From the NCBI RefSeq assembly GCF_900090275.1, contig NZ_LT607755.1:5890001-5954000 (forward strand): a stretch of 64,000 bases of DNA, given 5' to 3'. Both the position numbers and the translations under genes were made by a program. Origin of the DNA: Micromonospora zamorensis (GTDB taxonomy: Bacteria; Actinomycetota; Actinomycetes; Mycobacteriales; Micromonosporaceae). Below are positions 52,001-60,707 of the stretch, piece after piece (position 1 is the first letter of the stretch; every line of letters starts with the position of its first letter). Below the pieces are notes generated by a model. The model worked only from the letters and a program-made list of their open reading frames with translations, did no database searches and had not been told where the DNA came from.

Positions 52001-53063
52001 CACCGACCTGGCCACCCGGGGCCTGTCGTACGGGCTGCACGTGGTCGCCACCGCTCTGCGCTGGCTGGACTTCCGCCCGGCGATCCGGGACCTGTTCGGC
52101 TCCCGCCTGGAGTTGCGCCTCGGCGACCCGTCCGACTCGCTCGTGGCCAGGCGTGCGGCGGCGAACGTGCCGGAGCGCCCGGGTCGAGGGGTGACCGCGG
52201 AGGGGCTGCACTTCCTCACCGCGCTACCTCAGCTCGCCGCCACCAACGGGGACACCGCCGACCTGGTCAAACGGGCTGCCGACGGGTGGGCGGGTCCTCC
52301 GGCGCCTCGGGTCCGGCTGCTCCCGCCCGTGCTGCCGTACGCCGATCTGGACCTCGCCGCGACGACCGGGCTGCGCTTGCCGATCGGGATCGCGGAGGCG
52401 GACCTGCGCCCGGTGCTGCTCGACTTCGCCACCGAGCCACATTTCGTGATCTTCGGGGACTCGGAGTGCGGCAAGTCCTCGTTCCTCCGCGCGCTGGCCA
52501 CGTCGATCACCACCCGGTTCACTCCCGAGCAGGCCCGGGTGATCCTGGTCGACTACCGGCGCAGCCTGCTGGGCGCCATCGAGACGCCACACCTGATCGG
52601 GTACGGCACCGCTGCGGCGCACACCGCCGAGCTGGTCGAGTCGGCCGCCGGCTATCTGGAACGGCGGGCCCCCGGGCCGGAGGTCACCCCGCAACAACTG
52701 CGGGACCGCTCCTGGTGGTCTGGCCCGGAGCTGTTCGTGCTGGTGGACGACTACGACCTGGTGGCGTCCGGTCCTGCGAACCCGCTGCGGGCGCTGGAGG
52801 AGCACCTGCCGCACGCCCGTGACGTCGGGCTGCACCTGGTGCTGGCCCGTCGCTCCGGTGGCGCGGGCCGTGCCCAGTACGAGCCGATCGTGCAGCGACT
52901 GCGGGAGCTGTCCACAGCTGGTCTGGTGATGGCGGGCAGCCCCGAGGAGGGCGCGCTCGTCGGATCGGTGCGACCCGGCCCGCTGCCGCCGGGCCGTGGC
53001 CGACTGGTCACCCGGCGAGAGGGCGTACGCCTCGTTCAGCTCGCGCAACTTCCGCCACCGTGA
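49080..53063 (+). CDS. eccC: Type VII secretion ATPase EccC
   Basis: 1327 aa fused EccCa/EccCb, the motor of ESX secretion. Two N-terminal membrane segments (about 43-80) precede three FtsK/SpoIIIE-type ATPase domains with intact Walker A motifs: GATGSGKSEL (about 493), GAPQSGKSSA (about 843) and GDSECGKSSF (about 1125). Walker B examples are LLLICDEFSELL and VFLVIDGW. GGAGG lies 4 nt before the GTG. All three P-loops are complete, unlike the FtsK-like gene at 34208. Confidence 0.95.
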   Translation: MSTVVIKRPPRRPAPEIPSGELPVEAPPEIPVVAGGRWQQMLMLLPMLGGTVAMAMMFGRGGGAYSYVVGGMFGLSSLAMLVTSWGSASGTPKKSEMMAARREYLRHLATLRRRVRRTAGQQRAGLFYRHPDPGGLWSTVDSHRVWERRPADPDFAVVRVAVGPQTLATPLVPPVTRPLEELEPMTAGALRRFLDAYSVVPDLPVALSLRSFARVHVRPAGRTGGGGPAASGPATGDPGAQALVRAVLTQLAVFHAPDELLVAVCAGPERRTCWEWVKWLPHAHHPSRTDALGPVRLVTSSAADLEALLADVLASRSRFSPAGPATDGPHVVVVLDGGELTGASDLTGDGGIDAVTVLDLDTPPPRLLDRYALLLELHGRRLHSRSSDGHAEVGIADQLDLADAEAVARRLAPLRLAGTARGPDAPLQADLGLPELLGLGDPESFTAEQGWLPRSARERLRVPIGVGTDGGAIELDLKESAQDGMGPHGLLIGATGSGKSELLRTLVLGLAATHSSEQLNFVLVDFKGGATFASFDRLPHTAAVITNLADALPLVDRMVDAINGELVRRQELLRRAGNFASVRDYERARAAGSPLAPLPSLLLICDEFSELLSAKPDFIDLFVQIGRLGRSLGVHLLLASQRLEEGRLRGLDTHLSYRIGLRTFSALESRTVLGVPDAHELPRSPGHGYLRAGTDPLARFKAAYVSGAVRRRSATAGVAVEGGARLLTFTTHVVPVPEPTAPVVPVVAEEEGRGTLLDLLVDRLVGQGPPAHQVWLPPLGQPPTLDELLGPVEVDPQRGLTVGNPELHGALGVPLAVVDKPLEQRRDLLWLALDGAAGHVALVGAPQSGKSSALRTLICALALTHTPAEVQVYCLDFGGGGLAALRDLPHVGGVTGRADPTAVRRTVGEMTTLLADRERRFAELGVESMATYRQRRAAAGTTNQPGTDPFGDVFLVIDGWSTVRGEYDDLEPLVTDLATRGLSYGLHVVATALRWLDFRPAIRDLFGSRLELRLGDPSDSLVARRAAANVPERPGRGVTAEGLHFLTALPQLAATNGDTADLVKRAADGWAGPPAPRVRLLPPVLPYADLDLAATTGLRLPIGIAEADLRPVLLDFATEPHFVIFGDSECGKSSFLRALATSITTRFTPEQARVILVDYRRSLLGAIETPHLIGYGTAAAHTAELVESAAGYLERRAPGPEVTPQQLRDRSWWSGPELFVLVDDYDLVASGPANPLRALEEHLPHARDVGLHLVLARRSGGAGRAQYEPIVQRLRELSTAGLVMAGSPEEGALVGSVRPGPLPPGRGRLVTRREGVRLVQLAQLPPP

Positions 53064-53119
53064 CCTGACTCGCCGGTTCTTCCCGTGACAGGTGGGGAAA
53101 CCGGTAATCTCCGATCGTC

Positions 53120-53137
53120 ATGGTTCCGTCGGGATGA
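53120..53137 (+). CDS. 5-codon upstream ORF abutting mycP (candidate)
   Basis: ATGGTTCCGTCGGGATGA encodes MVPSG and stops directly before the mycP ATG. TAATCT at 53105-53110 is a good -10, so the uORF would be translated from a very short leader and could couple to mycP. Confidence 0.3.
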   Translation: MVPSG

Positions 53138-54478
53138 ATGGCTGAGGATGTGACTGGGGTTCGGCACAGCGGTCCGTCAGTGGCCCGCCGGACGGCAGGC
53201 CGGGCGCTGCTCGGTGTGGCCGCGGCGCTCGCTGTCGTGGCCCCGACCGCGGCGGCCGCCCCCGTCACCGCGCCCACCAACGGCGGACAGCTCGCCGGCG
53301 CGCCGATGGCGTTCGCCCCCGGTGACACCGTCACCCGCACCGACCAGGTCCGCGACGAGCAGTGGCAGCTCGACGAGTTGCGGGCCGACACGGCCTGGCG
53401 CAGCTCGACCGGCCGGGGCGTGATCGTCGCGGTGGTCGACTCCGGAGTGGACGGCAATCATCCCGACCTGGTCGGCCAGGTGCTGCCCGGTAAGGATCTG
53501 GTCGGCCCCGAGGGTGGGGCTGGTCCGGATCCGGTGGGGCACGGCACGACGGTCGCCGGCCTGATCGCCGGGCGCAGCGACGACAAACGAGGCGTGGTGG
53601 GCCTGGCACCGGACGCCCGGATCCTGCCGGTCCGGGTGCTCGACGAGCAGAACCGCTACGACGACGCCTTGATCGTCGCCCAGGGGGTCCGCTGGGCCGT
53701 CGACAACGGCGCCCGCGTGATCAACCTGTCCCTGGGCGGCAGCGGCGACAGCCCGGCCCTGGCCGCGGCCCTGGACTACGCGTTCGTGCGGGACGTGGTC
53801 GTGATCGCCTGCACCGGCAACCTGGCGACCTCCACGAGCACCAAGGTCTGGTACCCGGCCCGCGAGCCGGGCGTGATCGCGGTCGCCGGCCTCGAACGCA
53901 GCAGCGACAACCTGTGGTCCGGGTCGATCACCGGCCAGGCGACGGTGCTCACCGCTCCCGCCAGCGGGCTCGTCGGCGCCAAGTCTCCCGACGGGTACTG
54001 GCGGGTGCAGGGCACCAGCTTCGCCGCGCCACTGGTGACGGCCACCGCCGCGCTGGTCCGGTCCCGCTACCCGCAGATGCCCGCCGGCGAGGTCGTCAAC
54101 CGGTTGCTGGCCACCGCCCGGGACCTCGGCCCGACCGGGCGGGACGACCGCTTCGGGTACGGGGTGGTCGACCCGGTGGCCGCGCTGACCGCCCAGGTGC
54201 CGCCGGTGACCGCCAACCCACTGGACGACCAGACGTCGCCGGGCGTGACGGGTTTCGGCCCCGCCCCCGGCTCGGCCGACGACGAGCCGGTGGCCGGCGC
54301 CGGCAGCGACCCGCTCGGTCTCGCCGCACCCCGCCAGCAGACCAGGTGGACGGCCCGGGCGGCGGGCGGCCAGGACACCTCGGCACCGGAACAGCTGTGG
54401 ACCGGAGTCGTGCTCTTCGTCGCCCTGGTCGGGGGCGCTGCCCTGGTGGTGCGCCGGCTCCGGCAACGGGCCCGCTGA
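53138..54478 (+). CDS. mycP: Mycosin, type VII secretion-associated serine protease
   Basis: 446 aa subtilisin-like membrane protease that stabilises and processes ESX components. Signal peptide (to about residue 42), catalytic Asp in AVVDSGVDGNHPD, His in VGHGTTVAGLIAGR, oxyanion Asn in ACTGNLATS and Ser in VQGTSFAAPLVTA. A C-terminal membrane anchor (LWTGVVLFVALVGGAALVVRRL) ends it. 74 bp after eccC in the same direction. The ATG at 53138 is used; a GTG 12 nt later is possible. Confidence 0.92.
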   Translation: MAEDVTGVRHSGPSVARRTAGRALLGVAAALAVVAPTAAAAPVTAPTNGGQLAGAPMAFAPGDTVTRTDQVRDEQWQLDELRADTAWRSSTGRGVIVAVVDSGVDGNHPDLVGQVLPGKDLVGPEGGAGPDPVGHGTTVAGLIAGRSDDKRGVVGLAPDARILPVRVLDEQNRYDDALIVAQGVRWAVDNGARVINLSLGGSGDSPALAAALDYAFVRDVVVIACTGNLATSTSTKVWYPAREPGVIAVAGLERSSDNLWSGSITGQATVLTAPASGLVGAKSPDGYWRVQGTSFAAPLVTATAALVRSRYPQMPAGEVVNRLLATARDLGPTGRDDRFGYGVVDPVAALTAQVPPVTANPLDDQTSPGVTGFGPAPGSADDEPVAGAGSDPLGLAAPRQQTRWTARAAGGQDTSAPEQLWTGVVLFVALVGGAALVVRRLRQRAR

Positions 54479-54530
54479 TCGCTGCCCACCGTCAGGCCTG
54501 ACCGACCGCCAGGTCGGGTAGAACCGACGC

Positions 54531-55322
54531 ATGAGTACGCATCGGCCGCCCACCCTCGCCCCCGCCGGCCAGCCGTCCTGGCGGCGGCGCCGGCTTGATC
54601 CGGACCATTCGCTGGGTCTGCGGCTGACCCTGGCCGCGACGGCGGCGTTCCTGGTGTTGGTGCCCTTCGCGCTGCTCACACTGCTGGTGCTCGGCGCCTG
54701 GGCGCCGCTGCACCGGTTGGACGCGGCGGTCACCCACGCGTTGCACGGCTACGCGCTCGACCACCCTGCCTGGGTCACGCTGATGCGGATCTGGACCGAG
54801 GTGTTCGCCCCGATGCCGATGCGCGCCGTCGCACTGCTCCTGGTGATCTGGCTGCTGCGCCGGGGTGCCCGTCGGTTGGCCCTCTGGGCGACCACCACAA
54901 TGGTGGTCGGTGGGCTGATCGGTCCGCTCCTCAAACTGCTCGTCGGCCGGGACCGGCCGGAGCTGCTGGACCCGGTGGCGCGGGCCGCCGGTTACTCGTT
55001 CCCCTCCGGGCACGCGTCGAACGCCACCCTGGCCGCCGGGGTGCTGCTGCTGGTGTTCCTGCCGTTCGCCGGGCGGGGGGCGGCGCGGGCCGCGCTCTGG
55101 GCCGCCGCGCTGCTGATCACCGTGCTGACCGGGCTGAGCAGGGTGGCGCTCGGCGTGCACTTCGCCAGCGACGTGCTGGGCGGTTGGCTGCTCGCTGTGG
55201 CGGTGCTGGCGGCGACCACCGCCGCGTTCACCAGTTGGCGGGCGCACACCGGCCTCCGGCCGGTCCGACCGACCCGTGACGGCGTCGCTCCCGAGGTGGA
55301 GCGTCACCCGGGATCGGCCTGA
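54531..55322 (+). CDS. PAP2-family membrane phosphatase (first)
   Basis: 263 aa, about six membrane segments. All three PAP2 motifs are complete: C1 KLLVGRDRP (about 140-148), C2 YSFPSGHASN and C3 GLSRVALGVHFASDVLGG. Likely acts on a polyprenyl or lipid phosphate at the outer face of the membrane. The Pro/Arg-rich N-terminus is cytosolic. No clear SD before ATG 54531. Same direction as mycP, 52 bp apart. Confidence 0.9.
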   Translation: MSTHRPPTLAPAGQPSWRRRRLDPDHSLGLRLTLAATAAFLVLVPFALLTLLVLGAWAPLHRLDAAVTHALHGYALDHPAWVTLMRIWTEVFAPMPMRAVALLLVIWLLRRGARRLALWATTTMVVGGLIGPLLKLLVGRDRPELLDPVARAAGYSFPSGHASNATLAAGVLLLVFLPFAGRGAARAALWAAALLITVLTGLSRVALGVHFASDVLGGWLLAVAVLAATTAAFTSWRAHTGLRPVRPTRDGVAPEVERHPGSA

Positions 55323-55359
55323 GGCGTGCCGACGGGGTCGGCCGGGTAATGGGCGGCGC

Positions 55360-56067
55360 ATGTCCGAGACCGCGCTCCAGATCGTCCGCCGGGTGCTGCT
55401 GCCGGTGTCCCTCCTGCTCGGCGTCATGGTCCTGCTCGGGGTGCTGGTCACCCGCGTGTTCGCCCGAACATGGCCGTTCACAGTGGAAGACGCGGTGAAC
55501 CGTGAGTTGGCCGCCGACCGCACCGGCGGATGGAACGACGTCTCTCTGGTGTTCAGCACGCTGGCCAGCACCCAGATGATCGTCGTGGTCACGGTGTTGG
55601 TGGCGCTGGCGCTGCGGCTCTGGTTGAAGCGCTGGCGGGAGCCGCTGTTCCTGTGCGCGGCGGTGATCGCCCAGGCGCTGGTGTTCCTGCTGACCACGCT
55701 GGCGATCGACCGGCAGCGGCCGGCGGTGGAGCACATGGACGTCTCACCGCCCACGTCGAGCTTTCCGTCCGGGCACACCTCTGCGGCGGTGGCGCTCTAC
55801 GTCGGCATTGCCGTGCTGATGGCGTTGCGGGCGCGCAGCACCGGGGCGAAGGTCGCCTGGTGGAGCCTGCTGCTGACGGTGCCGCTGGGGGTGGCGCTGA
55901 CCCGGATGTACCGGGGGATGCACCACCCGAGCGATGTGGTGGCGTCCTTCCTCAACGGCGGCACCTGCGTCGTGATCATGGCTCGGGCCGTCCTCGACCG
56001 GGGGCTGCGGTGGGGGCGGGCGAAGCTGCCGACCGTGGGGCGGCCGGCGCTGTCGACCCGGGGCTGA
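55360..56067 (+). CDS. PAP2-family membrane phosphatase (second, C1 Lys absent)
   Basis: 235 aa, about six membrane segments. C2 (SFPSGHTSAAVAL) and C3 (LTRMYRGMHHPSDVVAS) are present. C1 reads TLAIDRQRP: Thr stands where the motif K-x6-R-P has Lys. Activity may differ from the neighbouring PAP2 protein. The ATG at 55360 (MSETALQIVRRVLL) is chosen; a longer frame overlaps the upstream gene. Confidence 0.85.
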   Translation: MSETALQIVRRVLLPVSLLLGVMVLLGVLVTRVFARTWPFTVEDAVNRELAADRTGGWNDVSLVFSTLASTQMIVVVTVLVALALRLWLKRWREPLFLCAAVIAQALVFLLTTLAIDRQRPAVEHMDVSPPTSSFPSGHTSAAVALYVGIAVLMALRARSTGAKVAWWSLLLTVPLGVALTRMYRGMHHPSDVVASFLNGGTCVVIMARAVLDRGLRWGRAKLPTVGRPALSTRG

Positions 56068-56080
56068 CCCCGCGCGGCTC

Positions 56081-57259
56081 TCAGGTGCACTCGCCGGTGG
56101 CGACCTGCCGGTTGCGTTCGGCGCCGGCCAACGCCACCGGGCGGGCCTCCGCGGCGGTCACCGCGAAGCCGGTGTTCGGGTCGTCGGCCGCCGCCGCGAA
56201 GATCACGCCGAGCACCAGGCCGTTGGCGGAGAGCAGCGGGCCGCCGGAGTTGCCGCTGCGGACCAGCGCTCGGATGGTGTAGATCTCCCGGGTGACGTCG
56301 CCGGACGAGTAGATGTCCGGGCCTTTGATCCGGTCGACGTCGCGGACCCGCGCCGACTGCGCGTTGTAGGGGCCGTCGAGCGGGAAGCCCAGCACGATGG
56401 CGTCGGAGCCGCTGCCCGCGTTGCCCGCGGCGAACCGTAGGGACGGGCCGGGCAGCCCGGGCACAAGCAGCACGGCCAGGTCCCGGTCCGGGTCGTAGAC
56501 CACCACCTTGCCCTCGTACCGCTCGCCGCCCAGCTCCACAGCGACCGAGCGGGTGCCGGCGACGACGTGCGCGTTGGTCATCACCCGGTCGTCGGCGTAC
56601 ACGAAGCCGGAACCCTCGATGCGGCGCGAGCAGCTGGGCGCCGAGCCGAGCACCTTGACGACCGACTTCTGGCCGTTGACGACGACCTGCGAGCCGGCCA
56701 GGGCCGGGTCCGGTGGGTCGACCTGCCGGGCCCGGGTGGGGGTGAGGTCACCGAAGACGTCCGGGAACCCGTCGGTGTCGACGGTGTCCTCCAGCGCGGT
56801 CGACAACTGGTGGGCCTGCTCCGGCACGACCCGGTTGACCACCGAGATCAACGCGCTGTTGCGCACCGCGGCCGCGAGCCAGGGCACCGAGGACGAGCCG
56901 AGCGGCACCGCGACCAGCCAGGCGAGCAGCAGCACCGCGAGCAGTGAGACGAACGCCCCACCCACGTCGTCGACCCGTTTGCCCACGTCGCTGGTGATGG
57001 TCTTACGCAGGTGCGACCCGAGCCAACCGGCCAGCGCCTGCCCGACCACGGCCAACCCGAAGATCGCCACGAGCGAGATCAGCACGCGGGTGCCGGCATC
57101 CACGAACTGTCGGGCGAACAGCGGCCCGAGCTGGAGGCCCAGCAGCAGACCCAGGAAGAAGCCGGACAGCGACGTGATGCCGATGACGAAACCCTGGCGG
57201 TATCCGCTGATCGCGAACACGAGCATGAGCAGCAGGAGGACGAGATCCACGACGGACAC
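56081..57259 (-). CDS. marP: MarP-family membrane serine protease
   Basis: 392 aa. A CvpA-like domain of four membrane segments (about 1-120) is joined to a periplasmic trypsin-like protease. Catalytic residues: His in MTNAHVVAGT, Asp in DPDRDLAVL and Ser in RSGNSGGPLL. In M. tuberculosis MarP (Rv3671c) supports acid resistance. Here it is the last gene of nth-tlpA-nudix-marP, the same order as Rv3674c-Rv3671c. GTG at 57257-57259. Confidence 0.93.
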   Translation of the reverse strand: MSVVDLVLLLLMLVFAISGYRQGFVIGITSLSGFFLGLLLGLQLGPLFARQFVDAGTRVLISLVAIFGLAVVGQALAGWLGSHLRKTITSDVGKRVDDVGGAFVSLLAVLLLAWLVAVPLGSSSVPWLAAAVRNSALISVVNRVVPEQAHQLSTALEDTVDTDGFPDVFGDLTPTRARQVDPPDPALAGSQVVVNGQKSVVKVLGSAPSCSRRIEGSGFVYADDRVMTNAHVVAGTRSVAVELGGERYEGKVVVYDPDRDLAVLLVPGLPGPSLRFAAGNAGSGSDAIVLGFPLDGPYNAQSARVRDVDRIKGPDIYSSGDVTREIYTIRALVRSGNSGGPLLSANGLVLGVIFAAAADDPNTGFAVTAAEARPVALAGAERNRQVATGECT

Positions 57260-57322
57260 GAGTCAAGCGTACGGGCAGTGCGCCTCCCGGATGACCATCG
57301 CTTGCCGAAGGTGACCGTGCGA

Positions 57323-58015
57323 TCAGCGCAGGGCTGTCTCGTCCGCGTTGTCGGTGCCCGCCGAGGGCGCCGGCGTCGCCCCGCTCGGCGGAAGCTCGAC
57401 CACCCGGCCGTGCGGCCACGGACGCGCCCAGCCCCCCATCTCCAGGAGGGTGGCCAGCACCCCGGCGGTGAAGCCCCAGACGAGCATCCCGCGCGCCGAG
57501 AACGCCGGCCCGATCCAGCCGCTCGGGTGGCGGACCCGCATTCGGTTGGCCGGGTCGACCAGCTCGCTGACCGGCAACCGGGCGACGTGCGCCACCTCGG
57601 CCGGCTCCCGGGGGTGCACCGGGTGCGGGTCGTGCCACCAGGCCAGCACCGGGGTGACCACGAAGTCGCTGACCGGGATCCACAGTTTCGGCAGCTCGGC
57701 CAGCACGGTCACGCTGGTCGGGTCGAGACCGACCTCCTCGTTCGCCTCGCGCAGGGCGGTGGCGCGGACGTCGGCGTCCTCCGGGTCGGCAGCGCCGCCG
57801 GGGAAGGCCGGCTGGCCGGCGTGGTTGCGCAGGGTGGCGGCGCGTTGCAGCACCAGCACGTCGGGGCCGGCACCGGGTTGCTCACCGAGCAGCACCAGCA
57901 CGGCGCTCTCCCGGCCGCCCTCGGCCGGGGTGGTCAGCCGGGTGAAGTCCTCGGCGCGGGCGGTGCCGAGCCGGGTCAGCAGGGGCTCGATCCACTCGGG
58001 TGGTCGACGGGTCAC
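57323..58015 (-). CDS. NUDIX hydrolase, CoA pyrophosphatase type
   Basis: 230 aa. NUDIX box GGAADPEDADVRATALREANEEVGL (about 76-100) is complete, and the UPF0035/CoA-diphosphatase signature LQRAATLRNHAGQPAFPGG precedes it. Probably hydrolyses CoA or related dinucleotides. The GTG at 58013-58015 overlaps the tlpA stop (GTGA). Counterpart of Rv3672c. Confidence 0.88.
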   Translation of the reverse strand: MTRRPPEWIEPLLTRLGTARAEDFTRLTTPAEGGRESAVLVLLGEQPGAGPDVLVLQRAATLRNHAGQPAFPGGAADPEDADVRATALREANEEVGLDPTSVTVLAELPKLWIPVSDFVVTPVLAWWHDPHPVHPREPAEVAHVARLPVSELVDPANRMRVRHPSGWIGPAFSARGMLVWGFTAGVLATLLEMGGWARPWPHGRVVELPPSGATPAPSAGTDNADETALR

Positions 58016-58647
58016 GCCGGCACCGCCAGGCCGAGGTGCTGGCGGACCAGCTTGGCGAGCTGGGCATCGTCGAGCGCGCCGGTGGCGTCGATGTGCCGGA
58101 TCTGGCCCTGCGCGTCGACGAAGAGGGTGAGCGGGAAGGCGTTGCGCTTCAACTCCCGTTGCAGCGCGTCGCCCTGGTCGACCAGGATCGGGAAGCGTAC
58201 GCCGAAGTCCTCGCCGATGGACTGGGCGCCGCCCCGGCTGTCGCGGGTGTTCACCCCGACCACCTGGAGTTGGCCGGCGGTCCGTTCGCTCAGCCGTTGG
58301 AAGGCGGGCAGTTCCTTGCGGCACGGCCCGCACCAGGACGCCCAGACGTTGATCACGGCCGGCCCGGCCACGTCCCGCAGGGCGACGGGGGCGCCGCCGG
58401 TGAAGCAGGACAGCGTCAGCTCCGGCAGCGCCTTTCCACCGGCGGCGGCCGTCGTGCCGGTCGTGGTGGGGGCCGTCGTCGCGGTCGACGTCGGCGCGGT
58501 GCCGAGCTTGGAACAGTCCCGGAACGGCGACGGCCGCTCAGCGGCGGCCGGCGGCCGGGGGGCCGGGTCGTCGTCGGCCTTTCCTGCGGTGCAGCCGGCG
58601 ACGACCAGCAGCAGCGGCAGGGCGAGCAGGGCGAGCCGCCGGTTCAC
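58012..58647 (-). CDS. TlpA/ResA-like thioredoxin lipoprotein
   Basis: 211 aa. Lipobox VVAGC (Cys about 19), a Thr/Ala linker, then a thioredoxin fold with active site [15 protein letters not shown] (about 107-121). Membrane-anchored thiol-disulfide reductant outside the cytoplasm. GTG at 58645-58647 overlaps the nth stop (GTGA). Counterpart of Rv3673c. Confidence 0.92.
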   Translation of the reverse strand: MNRRLALLALPLLLVVAGCTAGKADDDPAPRPPAAAERPSPFRDCSKLGTAPTSTATTAPTTTGTTAAAGGKALPELTLSCFTGGAPVALRDVAGPAVINVWASWCGPCRKELPAFQRLSERTAGQLQVVGVNTRDSRGGAQSIGEDFGVRFPILVDQGDALQRELKRNAFPLTLFVDAQGQIRHIDATGALDDAQLAKLVRQHLGLAVPA

Positions 58648-59432
58648 GGCACCTCCGCGGCGATCGCCTGTGCGGGCACCAGCTCCGGGTCGACCCCGGC
58701 CGCCACCGCCAGGTCACGCGCCCGAGGGCCCTTGAGAAGCTTCGCGGCGGCTGCCGGATCGGTGGGCCCGGTGCCGTACGAGGGGCAGAGCTTCGCGAGT
58801 GTGCACGCCCCGCAGGCGGGCTTGCGGGCGTGGCAGACCCGTCGCCCGTGGAAGATGATCCGGTGCGACAACATCGTCCAGTCGCGCTTCGGGTAGAGGG
58901 CGCCGACCGCATGCTCGATCTTGACCGGGTCGGTCTCGGTGGTCAGCCGCCACCGGTGGACCAGCCGCTGGAAGTGTGTGTCGACGGTGATGCCCGGGAC
59001 GTCGAACGCGTTGCCGAGGATCACGTTGGCGGTCTTGCGGCCGATGCCGGGCAGGGTCACCAGGTCGACGAGCCGGCCCGGGACCTGGCCGTCGTACCGG
59101 TCGAGGAGCGCCTGGCCGAGCTTGAGCAGCGAGTCGGTCTTGTTGCGGTAGAACCCGGTGGGCCGGATCAGCTCCTCCATCTCGGCCCGGTCGGCCCCGG
59201 CGTACGCGGCGGCGCTCGGGTAGCGGGCGAAGAGCTTGGGGGTGACCTCGTTGACCTTCTTGTCCGTGCACTGCGCGGAGAGGATGGTGGCGACGGCCAA
59301 CTCCAGTGCGTTGGAGTGGTCCAGCTCACAATGCGCGTCGGGGTGCGTTTCGGTCAGCACTCGACCGATCTTGCGGGCACGGCGGGTGCGCCCGAGGTCG
59401 GTCTCGCTGGCGCCGGGAGGACTGTCGGTCAC
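58644..59432 (-). CDS. nth: Endonuclease III
   Basis: Base-excision repair glycosylase/AP lyase for oxidised pyrimidines. 262 aa. Helix-hairpin-helix with catalytic Lys [17 protein letters not shown] (about 127-143), catalytic Asp in [10 protein letters not shown] and the 4Fe-4S loop [17 protein letters not shown] (C-x6-C-x2-C-x5-C). A C-terminal extension of about 40 residues is normal in actinobacteria. First gene of the nth-tlpA-nudix-marP unit. Confidence 0.96.
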   Translation of the reverse strand: MTDSPPGASETDLGRTRRARKIGRVLTETHPDAHCELDHSNALELAVATILSAQCTDKKVNEVTPKLFARYPSAAAYAGADRAEMEELIRPTGFYRNKTDSLLKLGQALLDRYDGQVPGRLVDLVTLPGIGRKTANVILGNAFDVPGITVDTHFQRLVHRWRLTTETDPVKIEHAVGALYPKRDWTMLSHRIIFHGRRVCHARKPACGACTLAKLCPSYGTGPTDPAAAAKLLKGPRARDLAVAAGVDPELVPAQAIAAEVP

Positions 59433-59472
59433 GACGGTCAGCCTACGTCGCGCCCCGGACGTTCCTGGCGGG

Positions 59473-60651
59473 TCAACCGCCGGCCGGCGGCGAGATCTTG
59501 CCCTGCCCGTCGAGCCGGGCGCCGCCCTTGGGGAAGTCGGTGCGGCTCAGCTCGGTGACCAGGCCCAGACCCCGGTCGTTCGGGTCCATCGTCGGCTTGC
59601 CGGCGTCGTTCATGTACGTCGAGGTGAACGAGCCGCCGGCCCAGGTGCCGTCCGGCTTGAGCGACACCTTCAGCACTCCGCCCCAACCGAGGCGGCCGTC
59701 GTTGTTCAGCGAGTTGCCGCCACCGGCGAAGTTGCCCAGGCTGTACGCGATCAGCCGCCCCTGGTAGAACTCCATGCCGCGCAGCACGTGCGGCCCGTGC
59801 CCGACGATCAGGTCGGCGCCAGCGTCGATCATGGCGTGGGAGAACTTGACCGGGTCGCCCCGGTTCTCGCCCAGGAACATCTCGGTGCCCGGCTTCACCC
59901 GGGTCTTCTCCGCGCCCTCGCCACCCATGTGCACCTGCACCACGACCAGGTCGGCCATGGTGGCGGCCTTGGCGACCACCGTCTTCGCCTTGGCGATGTC
60001 GACCAGGCTGTTGGACCAGACGTACGACGAGAAGCCGGCCACGGCGACCTTGACGCCCTTGACGTCGACCACGGTGATCTGGTCCGGGGCACCGGTGTGC
60101 TTGAGGTCGTACTTCTCCAGCGCCTTCTGGGTGTTCTCGTAGCCCTTCGGCCCGTAGTCGTAGCCGTGGTTGTTGGCCTGGTTGAGCACGTCGAAACCCG
60201 CGTCACGCAGGTGTGCGGCGTATTCCGGTGGGGCCCGGAACTGGAAGCAACGGGTGGAGTTGGCCCCGCACTTGCCGGTGCCGGTGTCCACCGTCAACGG
60301 CTCCTCCAGGTTGCCCATCACCAGGTCGGCCTTGAGCGCCTCGGTGACCGAGGTGAAGAAGCCCTTGCCGCCGGCTGAGGGCAGCCGGCTCGGCGCGTTG
60401 CCCATGATGATGTCGCCGGTGGCGGAGAGCGAGATCGCGCCACCCGCGCCGGAGGTCGCGCCCCCGCTGGCATCCGGGCCGGCCGTGGCCACCGGAGCGC
60501 CCGTGCCACCACCACCGGCGCCGGGCTGCCACACGGGGGCCTCGCCGCCCGCATCGGAGCAGCCGGCGACGAGCAGGGCAGCCAGCAGCGCGGCGAGGCC
60601 GAGGGCGACGCGGCGACGCGGGCGGGACGCAAGGGGGGCGGGAGCATACAT
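59473..60651 (-). CDS. CapA/PgsA-like metallophosphatase-fold lipoprotein
   Basis: 392 aa. Lipobox LLVAGCSD (Cys about 30), a Gly/Ala linker, then the CapA domain: [12 protein letters not shown] (metal site), [20 protein letters not shown] (the conserved N-N-H), [19 protein letters not shown] and YSLGNFAG. Related to poly-gamma-glutamate synthesis protein CapA, but no capB/capC are nearby, so the substrate is unknown. TAGGGT lies 8 nt before the ATG. Confidence 0.88.
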   Translation of the reverse strand: MYAPAPLASRPRRRVALGLAALLAALLVAGCSDAGGEAPVWQPGAGGGGTGAPVATAGPDASGGATSGAGGAISLSATGDIIMGNAPSRLPSAGGKGFFTSVTEALKADLVMGNLEEPLTVDTGTGKCGANSTRCFQFRAPPEYAAHLRDAGFDVLNQANNHGYDYGPKGYENTQKALEKYDLKHTGAPDQITVVDVKGVKVAVAGFSSYVWSNSLVDIAKAKTVVAKAATMADLVVVQVHMGGEGAEKTRVKPGTEMFLGENRGDPVKFSHAMIDAGADLIVGHGPHVLRGMEFYQGRLIAYSLGNFAGGGNSLNNDGRLGWGGVLKVSLKPDGTWAGGSFTSTYMNDAGKPTMDPNDRGLGLVTELSRTDFPKGGARLDGQGKISPPAGG

Positions 60652-60707
60652 CGTCCGCGACCCTACCGGTCGGCAAACGCGCCGACGACAGCCGATCGGT
60701 CGAATCT

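Noticed and set aside
49068..52211. Very long minus-strand open frame (1047 codons) opposite eccC
   Set aside because: It mirrors the coding strand of a fully supported eccC in GC-rich DNA, is Gln/Gly/Arg-rich without any domain, and has no SD. A codon-bias artefact. Similar long antisense frames opposite nadB, dacB, ftsH and the FtsK-like gene were rejected for the same reason.
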